A stretch of DNA of 64,000 nucleotides from Cryobacterium mannosilyticum (GCF_004402705.1 NZ_SOFM01000010.1:62001-126000), one strand, 5' to 3'; shown: positions 31,166 through 39,342, counted from the stretch's first letter. Notes: generated by a model from the sequence alone, not told the origin. A program made the numbers and translations.

Positions 31166-32629
31166 ATGTCACGAGTCGTCATCCTGGGCGCGGGGGTCTC
31201 CGGGCACACCGCGGCGCTGTTCCTCAAGCGACGCCTGGGCAGGGACCACGAGGTCGTCGTGGTGTCGCCCAACTCGCAGTGGAACTGGATCCCCTCGAAT
31301 ATCTGGGTCGGCGTCGGCAAGATGAGCCCCGACAGGGTGGTCTTCCCACTCGCCCCGATCTACCGGCGCAAGAAGATCGATTTCCGTCAGGCCAGGGCCG
31401 TCGCCCTGCGCCCGGAAGGTGATGCCGACAATCCCCAGGGCGCCGTCGACGTGGTCTACACCGATCCGAAGCGAGTCGGCCGGACCGAACGCATCCGCTA
31501 CGACTACCTGATCAACGCCACCGGCCCCAAACTGAATTTCGCGGCGACCCCCGGGCTCGGCCCGGATGCCGGCAACACCGTCTCGGTCTGCACGCCCAGC
31601 CATGCCGTCGATGCCGCCGAGCACCTGGCCGCCGTCATCGACAAGCTGAAAGCGGGCGAGCCCCAGACCCTGGTGATCGGGGTGGGCCACGGCACCTGCA
31701 CTTGCGAGGGTGCAGCCTTCGAGTACGCGTTCAACGTCGAGCACGAGCTCCGTGCCGCGGGGGTCCGGGACCGGGCCGAGGTCATCTACCTGACCAATGA
31801 ACACGAACTGGGCGACTTCGGCGTGGGCGGAATGACCTTCAGCCAGGCCGGCCGCCGGATCACGAGCGAGGCCTGGATGGAATCGCTCTTCCGCGAGCGG
31901 AAGATGAAGGCGATCACCCAGGCCGCAGTGACCGAGATCGAACCCGGGCTGATCCACTACCGGCAAATCGACGGCAGCGCGAACACCCAGCCCTTCGACT
32001 TCGCCATGCTCCTGCCGCCGTTCCGGGGCGTCGGCCTCGAGGTGTTCGACCGCGGCGGAGCCGAGATCACCGACACGGTCTTCGCCCCCAACGGCTTCAT
32101 CCGGGTCGACGCGAACTACGAGGCCAAGCCCTTCGAACAGTGGACGGCAGCGGACTGGCCGAAGACGTACCAGAACCCGAGCTATCGCAACGTGTTCGGA
32201 ATCGGGATCGCCTTCGCTCCGCCGCACGCGATCTCCCGGCCGTACGCCACTCCCGACGGGATTGCCATCGCGCCGGCTCCCCCGCGCACGGGCATGCCTT
32301 CCGGCTCGATGGGGAAGGTCGTCGCGATGACCATCGCCGACATGATCCTCCACGGTGCTGCCGAGCCGACCCATACCGCGTCGATGGGCGAGATGGCGGC
32401 CGCCTGCATCGCGTCGACGGGCACCGGGATGCGCTCCGGGACTGCCGCGGCCATGTCGATGTCGCCGATCGTGCCCGACTACTCCCGCTACCCGGATACG
32501 GCCGGCCGGGATCCGAAGGAAACGACAGGGGACATCGGCCTGGCGGCGCACTGGGTGAAACGGATGCTGCACACGATGTTCATCTACAAGGCCAAGGCCT
32601 ATCCGCTCTGGTATCTCATCCCCGAATAG
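31166..32629 (+). CDS. sqr: Sulfide:quinone oxidoreductase-like FAD flavoprotein
   Basis: This 487-residue disulfide-reductase-fold protein has the FAD-binding strand VVILGAGVSGHTAALFL at the N-terminus, YDYLINATGPKL, and a Cys-containing loop GVGHGTCTCEGAAFEY where SQR and flavocytochrome c dehydrogenases keep redox cysteines. VSVCTPSHAVDAAEH supplies another Cys. SQR oxidises sulfide to persulfide and passes electrons to quinone. Control by a CstR-type operator and neighbouring rhodanese support this; a ferredoxin/NAD-type paralogue cannot be excluded. I chose ATG 31166; a GTG 12 bases earlier is also in frame. Confidence 0.78.
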   Translation: MSRVVILGAGVSGHTAALFLKRRLGRDHEVVVVSPNSQWNWIPSNIWVGVGKMSPDRVVFPLAPIYRRKKIDFRQARAVALRPEGDADNPQGAVDVVYTDPKRVGRTERIRYDYLINATGPKLNFAATPGLGPDAGNTVSVCTPSHAVDAAEHLAAVIDKLKAGEPQTLVIGVGHGTCTCEGAAFEYAFNVEHELRAAGVRDRAEVIYLTNEHELGDFGVGGMTFSQAGRRITSEAWMESLFRERKMKAITQAAVTEIEPGLIHYRQIDGSANTQPFDFAMLLPPFRGVGLEVFDRGGAEITDTVFAPNGFIRVDANYEAKPFEQWTAADWPKTYQNPSYRNVFGIGIAFAPPHAISRPYATPDGIAIAPAPPRTGMPSGSMGKVVAMTIADMILHGAAEPTHTASMGEMAAACIASTGTGMRSGTAAAMSMSPIVPDYSRYPDTAGRDPKETTGDIGLAAHWVKRMLHTMFIYKAKAYPLWYLIPE

Positions 32630-32664
32630 CCCGCACCAGACGACTCGATCCAACGGAGAACAGC

Positions 32665-32808
32665 ATGGACGACACCCAGCGCCGAATCAACGCGGCACCG
32701 CTGCCCGAGGCCCGCGAATTGCGGCGCCGGCGCAATCTCATCCTGCAGTTCCTGCGCTTCGTGCGCCTGAACTGGACGATGTACCGACTCGCCAGACACC
32801 ACCACTAG
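32665..32808 (+). CDS. Small basic protein downstream of the SQR-like gene
   Basis: This 47-residue open frame has an ATG preceded by CGGAGAA at good spacing, 35 bases after the flavoprotein stop. It is Arg-rich (ARELRRRRN) with an amphipathic or membrane-surface helix (ILQFLRFVRLNWTMYRLA) and ends in three His. It is likely co-transcribed with the flavoprotein; a small membrane-peripheral subunit or anchor is a plausible but unproven role. Confidence 0.55.
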   Translation: MDDTQRRINAAPLPEARELRRRRNLILQFLRFVRLNWTMYRLARHHH

Positions 32809-32868
32809 GAAGCCGGGTCGCACCGGCGCGAAGGCCGTGCCGCCGGGACGGGCCGCTTGCTCAGGAGG

Positions 32869-32985
32869 CTAGTTGCAGGTGCAACGCTGCTCGGGCGGAA
32901 CATCGGCCATGACGCTGGCGACGTGTTCGCCGCATCCGGCCCAAGTGATCTTGCCACAACGGTTACAACGGACTGCACTGCACAT
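32869..32985 (-). CDS. 38-residue Cys-rich protein under a CstR-type operator
   Basis: The frame reads from ATG at 32985 to TAG at 32869, too short for routine gene calls. Six of 38 residues are Cys, as C2, C7-x2-C10, C18 and C35-x-C37, with one His (GCGEHV), resembling a rubredoxin-like or zinc-ribbon knuckle. AAGGAG lies at ideal distance upstream, and the promoter at 33019-33047 (-35 TTGCCC, 17 bases, -10 TATACT) contains a perfect operator. A metal- or sulfur-binding small protein of the persulfide regulon is inferred. Confidence 0.75.
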   Translation of the reverse strand: MCSAVRCNRCGKITWAGCGEHVASVMADVPPEQRCTCN

Positions 32986-33018
32986 GGGGCGCTCCTTGAT
33001 TGTTCCAACGAAGATTCC

Positions 33019-33047
33019 AGTATACCCCCCAGGGTATCAAGGGGCAA
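33019..33047 (-). promoter_or_regulatory. Promoter with embedded CstR-type operator for the 38-residue protein
   Basis: On the minus strand, -35 TTGCCC (33042-33047) and -10 TATACT (33019-33024) have a 17-base spacer. The perfect palindrome ATACCC-CCCA-GGGTAT (33022-33037) overlaps the first three bases of the -10 box, exactly as in the persulfide operon promoter. Confidence 0.78.
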
Positions 33048-33123
33048 GTGGCAAGAGGGTTCGAAGGTGAATCCGGCACCCAGCGAGCCCCTCTCCTGCC
33101 GATGACGACCTAACATTGGTCAA

Positions 33124-34557
33124 ATGGAAATGCAGAAGGCCCCTGTGGTGGCGGCCCGACCGGGAGCCAAACGCGTCTCGTATCGATGGCCGTTGATCAG
33201 TGGCGTGGTCACGCTCGTACTCGCTGTGGCCCTCGGCACTCTGATCGCGCTGCGCGAGAACGGGATGCCGCTGTCCATCGACGCCGAGTGGATGACGGAG
33301 CTGATCGAGAATCGCGCGCCGGTCTGGGACTTCCTGGCCATCGTGATGGATTCCCTCGGAGGGGGTCTGGTCGCCATCCTGGTCCTGCCCGTCGTGATAT
33401 CCGCCGCGCTGCTGCTGGCCAGACGCCCCTGGGCGGCCGGCTACTTCCTCACGGCTTCGCTGTTGACCGGCGGCCTCGTGCAACTTCTCAAGACCCTGTT
33501 CGGCCGGGCCCGCCCGGAGAACGTCCTGACGAACCTGGATTTCGGTTCATTCCCGTCCGGGCATGTGGCCAATGCGGCGACCATGGCCGTGGTTCTGGCG
33601 CTCCTCTTCCCGCGGGTGTGGGTTTGGGTGGCCGGGTCCGTGTACACGGTCCTGATGATGATCAGCCGAACCTACCTGGGCGCGCACTGGCTCACCGACA
33701 CCGTCGGCGCGCTGTTCCTCGGGATCGGCGTCGCGGTCGTGCTCTGGGCGCCCGTTGCGGCGAGACTCGACGGCGAGCACGCCCTCGCGGGCAGCCGGCC
33801 GGCCCGCCTCTCCCCCGTGCTCCGGATGCTGCACGCCAGGCTCATCGTCGAAGCCAGGCTCCTCGAGCCGACCACCCGGCGGCGACTCCAGCTGGTTGCG
33901 GCCGGCCTGGCCGGTCTCGGCGCGCTGTGCTTCACGGTCATCCTCCTCTCTGTGCTCGGCCGGAACGGTCTCACCGCCATCGACGCACCCGTGCAGGAGT
34001 GGCTGGCGGCCGGCCGTTCCTCAACCCTGACAGCGGTCATGATCGGGCTGGCCATCGTCTTCGGGCCGATCGCGCTGCCGATCATTCTCCTCGTTGTGAC
34101 GCTCACCTGGGGCATCGTCGCCCGACACGCCTGGCGGCCGCTCGTGCTGGCGACGGGCATGCTGACCGGGGTCGTGCTGGCGCAGATCATCGGGCGCTCG
34201 GTCAACCGGCACCGGCCGCCGACCGAGCTCATGCTCTTCGGCCCCGACCCCTCGTTCTCCTTTCCCTCCGGCCATGTCCTCGGCGCGTCGGACTTCGTCC
34301 TGCTCACCGCCTATCTCGTGCTCTCGCGCCGGTGGAGCACCCGCGGCGCCGTCGCCGGGTTCGGCTTCGCCGCGGTCTGCATCATTGCCGCTGCCGTCAG
34401 CCGGGTCTACCTCGGCTATCACTGGGCAACGGATGCGCTGGCATCCGTCTCGCTGTCCCTGCTGATCCTGGGCTGTGTGATCGCCTTCGACACCTGGCGC
34501 GCCTCGCCGGTCGCGGGGACGGCCGACCCGGTGGAGACGGCCGACCCCGTCAGGTGA
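33124..34557 (+). CDS. Tandem PAP2-superfamily membrane phosphatase
   Basis: The 477-residue protein carries two complete PAP2 units. Unit 1 has KTLFGRARP, FPSGH and SRTYLGAHWLTD at about residues 120-200; unit 2 has NRHRPP, FPSGH and SRVYLGYHWATD at about 355-435. Each catalytic triad (Arg, His, His) is visible. In unit 2 the first motif Lys appears replaced by Gly (GRSVNRHRP). About 11-12 membrane segments are present. Lipid-phosphate or undecaprenyl-pyrophosphate dephosphorylation at the outer membrane face is the family role. The 3' end overlaps the convergent DUF1206 gene by 8 bases. Confidence 0.88.
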   Translation: MEMQKAPVVAARPGAKRVSYRWPLISGVVTLVLAVALGTLIALRENGMPLSIDAEWMTELIENRAPVWDFLAIVMDSLGGGLVAILVLPVVISAALLLARRPWAAGYFLTASLLTGGLVQLLKTLFGRARPENVLTNLDFGSFPSGHVANAATMAVVLALLFPRVWVWVAGSVYTVLMMISRTYLGAHWLTDTVGALFLGIGVAVVLWAPVAARLDGEHALAGSRPARLSPVLRMLHARLIVEARLLEPTTRRRLQLVAAGLAGLGALCFTVILLSVLGRNGLTAIDAPVQEWLAAGRSSTLTAVMIGLAIVFGPIALPIILLVVTLTWGIVARHAWRPLVLATGMLTGVVLAQIIGRSVNRHRPPTELMLFGPDPSFSFPSGHVLGASDFVLLTAYLVLSRRWSTRGAVAGFGFAAVCIIAAAVSRVYLGYHWATDALASVSLSLLILGCVIAFDTWRASPVAGTADPVETADPVR

Positions 34558-35359
34558 GCCGGGCGCGCCAGGCCCGGGCGAAGCAGTACACCCCGTAGGC
34601 GAGGAGCCCCACTCCGATCACGCCCAGGATGACCCCGCCAAAGGGCAGGGCCGCCAGGCCCTTCAAGGCTCCGTCGAGCCCGGTCGACTTGCTCGGGTCC
34701 AGGGTGAACGCCGCCACCAGGATGAGCACCGCCACCACGATCAGCGCAACGCCCTTGGCGATGTAACCGGCGATTCCCAGGGCGATGATCGCCCGGCCGG
34801 CGGCGCCGGCGGGCACCGAGAGGTCGGCGGTGAACTTCCTGAGCGCGCCCTTGCGCACGAAGTAGACACCGATTCCCAGCACGACGAGGCCGCCGAGCAG
34901 GAGCACGAACACCCCACCCGGAGCCTTCATCAGAGCGGCGCTGGCGTCGCGGGTGCTGGTGGCCGAATCCGTTGTGCCCCCGAAGGCGAAGGTCGCCGCG
35001 GTCCCCGCGAGCAGGAGGTAGACGGCGGCCTTGCTGACCTCGACGACCCGATGCGACCATTTGCGCTTCGGGTCGGCACCCTGGATCAGGAAGGCGCTGA
35101 GGAGCAGCCAGAGCCCGAGGGCGAACAGCCCCACCACCACGGTCCAGAGCGCGAAGACCCCGCCGGGGCTCGCCGCGAGCTGGCCGAGCGCCCCGGATTG
35201 GTCGGCGGTTCCGCCGCCGCCGACCGCAACGGCGATGGCGATGCCGGCGATCAGGATGTGCAGCAGGCCGTTGACGGCGAAGCCGAGGCGGGCCAGCGCC
35301 TGCAATGTGGTACTTCGTTTGGCCGCGCGGGCGACCTGGGCTGCGGGATCACTGTTCAC
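34550..35359 (-). CDS. DUF1206 membrane protein
   Basis: The 269-residue protein is made of three repeats of a two-helix unit. Each begins with a similar segment, namely LARLGFAVNGLLHILIAG, VVEVSKAAVYLLLAGTAA and AIIALGIAGYIAKGVALI, and each ends with a helix followed by ...GLLAYGVYCFARAW-type sequence. This is the DUF1206 triplication common in actinobacteria, of unknown function. The start at 35359 gives an N-terminus with AKRSTTLQALAR. Confidence 0.9.
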   Translation of the reverse strand: MNSDPAAQVARAAKRSTTLQALARLGFAVNGLLHILIAGIAIAVAVGGGGTADQSGALGQLAASPGGVFALWTVVVGLFALGLWLLLSAFLIQGADPKRKWSHRVVEVSKAAVYLLLAGTAATFAFGGTTDSATSTRDASAALMKAPGGVFVLLLGGLVVLGIGVYFVRKGALRKFTADLSVPAGAAGRAIIALGIAGYIAKGVALIVVAVLILVAAFTLDPSKSTGLDGALKGLAALPFGGVILGVIGVGLLAYGVYCFARAWRARLT

Positions 35360-35411
35360 GGCCCTAGCTTAGGTCTGCCGGCCCGATTCGTGGCAGGAAA
35401 TCGGCGGGTGG

Positions 35412-35443
35412 GCCCGGCAGGCCGAGAGGTCGGCCTGCCGGGC
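35412..35443 (-). terminator. Terminator of the aldehyde dehydrogenase gene
   Basis: A perfect 14-base stem, GCCCGGCAGGCCGA and TCGGCCTGCCGGGC, with a four-base GAGG loop (plus strand) lies 8 bases past the dehydrogenase stop. There is no T-run, but the stem is unusually strong. Confidence 0.7.
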
Positions 35444-35450
35444 TCGACCA

Positions 35451-36824
35451 TTACTTGAGGATGCGAATGAGCTTCTTGTTGGCGAACTCCGCGATGCCGA
35501 AGCGTCCCAGTTCGCGGCCGAACCCGGACCGCTTGACACCGCCGAACGGAAGTTCCGGGCTGTCCAGGAGCGAGCCGTTGATGAAGACCATCCCGGCGTC
35601 GATCAGGTCGGCCACGCGCAGGGCCTGCTCGGGGTCCGTGGTGAACAGGTAGGAGCCGAGGCCGTAGGGGATGTCGTTGGCCACCTGCACCGCCTCGGCC
35701 TCGTTCTGCACGCGGTAGATCGCGGCAACCGGGCCGAAGAATTCCTCCCGGTAGGCGTCGCTCTCCGGGGAGACATCGGTGAGGACCGTGGGCGAGAAGA
35801 AGGCGCCCTTTCGGCTCCCCCGGGCGTGAACGGTCGCGCCCTGGGCCTCGGCGCGCTGGACCTGTTCCTCGAGGCCCTCGGCGGCGCCGAGGGAGGAGAG
35901 CGGGCCGAGCGTGGTCTCCGGCGACGTGGGGTCGGCCGGCACGTTGCCGGTGATCTTCGCCGTGAAGCTCTCCACGAAGGCGTCGAACAGGTCGTCGATC
36001 ACGATGAAGCGCTTCGCGGCGTTGCACGACTGGCCGGAGTTGTCGATGCGCGCCGCGACGGCCGCGTCGACGGCTTCGTCGAGGTTGTCGGTGCTGAGCA
36101 CGATGAACGGGTCTGAACCGCCCAGCTCGAGCACTACCTTCTTGAGGTTGCGGCCGGCGACCTCGGCGACGGCCGCGCCGGCACCCTCCGAACCGGTCAG
36201 GGACACGCCGCAGACTCGGGGATCCGGAATGATGATGTCGGCAATCTGAGCGCTGGACGCGTAGAGGTTGCGGTACGCGCCGGCCGGGAACCCGGCATCC
36301 GCGAAGATCTCTTCGATGGCGGCGGCGGATTCGGGGCACTGCGAGGCGTGCTTGAGCAGGATCGTGTTGCCGAGCACCAGGTTCGGGCCGGCGAACCGGG
36401 CAACCTGGTAGTACGGGAAGTTCCACGGCATGATGCCGAGGAGCACACCCAGGGAGGCGTTGCGGATGAAGGCCGATCCTTCGCCTCCGAGCAGCTCGAT
36501 CGGCTCGTCGGCCAGGAACGCCTCGCCGTGGGTGGCGTAGTACGAGTAGATGTCCGCCGAGAAGTCGACCTCGCCGAGGGCCTGCTCGACGGGCTTGCCC
36601 ATTTCGCGCACGATGAGCTCGGCCAGGTGCTCGCGGCGCTCGGTGTGCAGGTCGGCGACCCGCTGCATGAGGGCCGCGCGCTCGGCGACCGACGTGCCGC
36701 GAGAGAACTCACTGTGGGCACGGTCCGCGGCCCCGATGGCGGCGGTCACCTCATCATCGGTGGCGAGGGGAAAACTCGATCCGCTGGCTCCGGTCGCCGG
36801 GTTCGTGACTGTGTATTTGCTCAT
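35451..36824 (-). CDS. NAD(P)-dependent succinate-semialdehyde dehydrogenase-type ALDH
   Basis: The 457-residue aldehyde dehydrogenase has the substrate-channel motif GIMPWNFPYYQVAR, the general base in VVLELGGSDPFIVL, the catalytic Cys in NSGQSCNAAKRF and the C-terminal LPFGGVKRSGFGRELG. The shorter length (about 455) and the motifs match the GabD2/Sad branch that oxidises succinate semialdehyde. The ATG at 36824 has GGAGAG upstream; an in-frame start 15 codons earlier lacks one. It is a single gene. Confidence 0.9.
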   Translation of the reverse strand: MSKYTVTNPATGASGSSFPLATDDEVTAAIGAADRAHSEFSRGTSVAERAALMQRVADLHTERREHLAELIVREMGKPVEQALGEVDFSADIYSYYATHGEAFLADEPIELLGGEGSAFIRNASLGVLLGIMPWNFPYYQVARFAGPNLVLGNTILLKHASQCPESAAAIEEIFADAGFPAGAYRNLYASSAQIADIIIPDPRVCGVSLTGSEGAGAAVAEVAGRNLKKVVLELGGSDPFIVLSTDNLDEAVDAAVAARIDNSGQSCNAAKRFIVIDDLFDAFVESFTAKITGNVPADPTSPETTLGPLSSLGAAEGLEEQVQRAEAQGATVHARGSRKGAFFSPTVLTDVSPESDAYREEFFGPVAAIYRVQNEAEAVQVANDIPYGLGSYLFTTDPEQALRVADLIDAGMVFINGSLLDSPELPFGGVKRSGFGRELGRFGIAEFANKKLIRILK

Positions 36825-36956
36825 TGTCTCTCCAGGTGTCGTCGTTAACGCCGATCGAAATGCAACCATCCTGCCGGGGCAGGGTCACTCGCGTGTGGTT
36901 ACAGTCTGCCGTAGTCGCGGCGGGGATGGCCACGGCCCGAAGACCGCCCCCTCGCC

Positions 36957-37191
36957 TCAGACCGGCGGCTCCGGGTCGTACTGGATTCCCCGGCGCACGG
37001 CGCGGGCGCGCTCGAGACCGGCAAGGCGCCGCCGCACCAGGTGCAGCGCCATGTCGATGCCCGCGCTCACGCCGGCGCTGGTGATGACATCACCGTCGTC
37101 CACGTACCGGTCCTGCTCTCGCACCCCACGGGCCGACCGCGTCGAGTTCTTCGACGTCGTCGAAGAGGAGGATTCCAATGTTGCGTGTCAT
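36957..37191 (-). pseudogene. DJ-1/PfpI family protein, internally deleted remnant
   Basis: The N-terminus reads MTRNIGILLFDDVEELDAVG in one frame from the ATG at 37191. The C-terminus reads VDDGDVITSAGVSAGIDMAL and LHLVRRRLAGLERARAVRRG in another frame, ending at 36957. A normal family member has about 190-220 residues including a nucleophilic Cys around residue 100-110; this one keeps about 70 codons and the Cys region is gone. The junction is near CCGTGGGGTGCGAGAGCAGG. The ATG overlaps the stop of the MFS gene (ATGA), so it was the third gene of that operon before deletion. Confidence 0.8.
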
Positions 37192-38624
37192 GGCACGTTC
37201 ACCTTTCTTGTGGTTGGGCCCGAGAGTTCGGGTCGGACTGCCGCGGGCCGGAGGAAGCAGAGGGCGACCAGGGCGCCGAGCGCCGCGACCAGGCCGGCGG
37301 CGATGAATGCCGCATGGAATCCGGCGGCGAGGGCCGGCACGTCGGCGATCCCGGCCGCGCCGGCCCCGCGGGCACTGAGCGCGGCGGCGGCACTGAATGC
37401 CGCGATTCCCACGGCGGCGCCGATCTGAGAGCTGGCATTCGACAGCCCGGATGCCAGGCCCGGCATCGTCGACGGAACCCCGGAAGCGATCACCATCGTT
37501 GACGGCGTGAAGCTGAGCGCGACGCCGGCGGCGGCCAGGAGCAGCCCCGGCAACACGTCGAGGCCGTAACCGGCGCCGGGCGGGGTGCGCGAGAGCCAGA
37601 GGTGTCCGCAGGCGAGCAGCAGCAGGCCCAGGGTCAGCGTGCGCGCGGCGCCCAGTGAGCGAATGATCCGGGGCAGGAGAAGCAGGGACACCAGGAATCC
37701 CGCGATCGATGTGGGCAGCATTGCCATGCCGGCCGTGCCCGGTTCGAGCTCCAGCACCTGCTGGAGGTACAGGGCGCTGAGGAAGAAGGTCGACACCCGC
37801 GCCGCGCCGCCGAGGAGACCCACGACGACTCCGGCCGACACCGTTCGTTCGCGGAACAGGGTGAGGGGGATGATCGGGTCGACGGCGTGGCGCTCGATGA
37901 CGACGAATCCGACGATCAGGCCGATGCCGGCCAGCGCTCCGCCGACGGCCTGAACGGAGAACCAGCCCTGGTCGGCGATCGAGAGGGTCGCATAGATCAG
38001 GGCGAGTGCGCCTCCGGTCACGGAGATCGCCCCCCACAGGTCGAAGGAACGCCGAACCCTGGGCCCCGATGGACCGACGACGAGCAGTGGCGCGCAGACG
38101 AACGCGAGGAGGGTGACGGGCACGGTGAGGAAGAACACCCATTGCCAGCCGGCAGCCGCGGTGATCAGGCCCCCGATCGAGACGCCGACGGCCCCTCCCG
38201 CCGCCGAGGCGGCGCCCCACGCGCCCATGGCCCTGGCCCGCTCGTCACCGGGGAATTGCAGCAGGATGATCGACATGGCGGCCGGGCTGAGCACCGCGGC
38301 ACCCAGACCCTGCAGCGAGCGGGCGAGAATGAGCACCGCTTCGGTGGGAGCAAACCCGGCCATCAGCGTCGTCGCCGTGAAGAGTGCTGCCCCGGCCATG
38401 AACATCCGTCGGTTGCCGAACAAGTCGCAGGCGCGCCCGGACAGCAGCAGGAAGCCGCCGAACGCCAGGAAATAGGAGTTGACCACCCACGCCACGCCCG
38501 TCTGGGTGAGGCCCAGGTCGTGCTGGATGGACGGCAGGGCGACGTTGACCACGGCCGTGTCGAGCATGACGACGAACTGGGCGGAAATGAGCGTCACCAG
38601 AGCGGCGCGGCGCCTGCGGCTCAT
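37188..38624 (-). CDS. MFS drug exporter, DHA2 (EmrB/QacA) type
   Basis: The 478-residue protein has about 14 membrane segments. Motif D1 is FVVMLDTAVVNVALPSIQ, motif A is LLSGRACDLFGNRRMF, and motif C is AASAAGGAVGVSIGG. Its ATG overlaps the TetR stop (ATGA), and its stop overlapped the DJ-1 start, so the ancestral operon was tetR - exporter - DJ-1. It is related to the exporter at 13048-14475. Proton-coupled drug or organic-cation export is the family role. Confidence 0.9.
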   Translation of the reverse strand: MSRRRRAALVTLISAQFVVMLDTAVVNVALPSIQHDLGLTQTGVAWVVNSYFLAFGGFLLLSGRACDLFGNRRMFMAGAALFTATTLMAGFAPTEAVLILARSLQGLGAAVLSPAAMSIILLQFPGDERARAMGAWGAASAAGGAVGVSIGGLITAAAGWQWVFFLTVPVTLLAFVCAPLLVVGPSGPRVRRSFDLWGAISVTGGALALIYATLSIADQGWFSVQAVGGALAGIGLIVGFVVIERHAVDPIIPLTLFRERTVSAGVVVGLLGGAARVSTFFLSALYLQQVLELEPGTAGMAMLPTSIAGFLVSLLLLPRIIRSLGAARTLTLGLLLLACGHLWLSRTPPGAGYGLDVLPGLLLAAAGVALSFTPSTMVIASGVPSTMPGLASGLSNASSQIGAAVGIAAFSAAAALSARGAGAAGIADVPALAAGFHAAFIAAGLVAALGALVALCFLRPAAVRPELSGPTTRKVNVP

Positions 38625-39205
38625 GATCGCCGCCCGAGTCGGAGTGGTTCGACCGGGGCGAGGAGAGCGTGAAGCGTGTCGCGGAGCACCCGGGATGCGT
38701 CGTTTTCGGCGAGCCGGCCGGCCCTGATCTCGGACCCGGCAACGTGCAGGATCGCGTACAGGCAGGCCGCCTGCAGCCCGACGGTGAGGTCGGTCCGGAA
38801 GACCCCCTCGGATCGCCCCGAGACGAGGAGGGGCTGCAGGAGCAGCAGGGGGCGATCGTGGAAGTCGCGGACGCGTTCTGCCGGGACCTCGTATTGTGCG
38901 GCCTCGAGGAACCCGGTGGACTGGGCGAATATCCGCCAGGACGATCGGACCAGATCCTCCAGGCACTCCCACGGCGCCCTGGCCAGGTCCAGAGCCGCCA
39001 ACTGGGCCTCGGTCCGACTGATCGTCCGCTCGAAGACAGCGCCGATGAGTTCCTCCCGTGTGGCGAAGTACTCGTACACCGTACCCCTGGCCACGCCCGC
39101 CGCGATGGCGATCTCAGCGACGGTCGCGCGAGGCTTCTCATTCAGGCAGGCCAGGGTCGCGTCCATGATCGCGTTCTTGTTCCGAGTCGAATCAGATCGG
39201 GGCAT
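38621..39205 (-). CDS. TetR/AcrR family regulator, paralogue of the one at 14550
   Basis: The 194-residue TetR protein has its helix-turn-helix at about residues 30-52 (VAEIAIAAGVARGTVYEYF). It shares RNKNAI, SSWRI, GVFRTD and EIRAGRL-type segments with the TetR at 14550-15155. The ATG at 39205 has a G-run seven bases upstream and is preferred over the one at 39211. It is divergent from an alpha/beta hydrolase and leads a tetR-exporter operon. Two copies of a 19-base operator lie in the divergent gap. Confidence 0.9.
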   Translation of the reverse strand: MPRSDSTRNKNAIMDATLACLNEKPRATVAEIAIAAGVARGTVYEYFATREELIGAVFERTISRTEAQLAALDLARAPWECLEDLVRSSWRIFAQSTGFLEAAQYEVPAERVRDFHDRPLLLLQPLLVSGRSEGVFRTDLTVGLQAACLYAILHVAGSEIRAGRLAENDASRVLRDTLHALLAPVEPLRLGRRS

Positions 39206-39222
39206 TCTCATACCCCCTAACT

Positions 39223-39241
39223 TATACACACTTGTTTGAGA
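39223..39241 (-). promoter_or_regulatory. TetR operator, regulator-proximal copy
   Basis: TATACACACTTGTTTGAGA (19 bases) matches the reverse complement of 39322-39340 at 17 of 19 positions. It lies 18 bases upstream of the tetR ATG and contains the core TGTTTGAGATA that recurs at 14529. Autoregulation is inferred. Confidence 0.6.
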
Positions 39242-39315
39242 TATGCGATGCGTTGAGGAAACTTCTGCAATTCGGCGGCAGCGACGGGGCCGACATCTCG
39301 ACCTGAAAATAAGTC

Positions 39316-39342
39316 TTGACATCTCAGACACGTGTGTATAGT
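39316..39342 (+). promoter_or_regulatory. Hydrolase promoter with TetR operator
   Basis: -35 TTGACA (39316-39321) and -10 TATAGT (39337-39342, spacer 15) point toward the alpha/beta hydrolase gene at 39439. The 19-base operator copy (39322-39340) fills the spacer and includes the palindrome ACACGTGT (39328-39335). TetR binding would block the promoter. Confidence 0.6.

Noticed and set aside
37090..38220. Frame joining exporter antisense sequence with the DJ-1 N-terminus
   Set aside because: Only its last 33 codons (from 37191) look like a protein; the rest is a shifted reading of the exporter.
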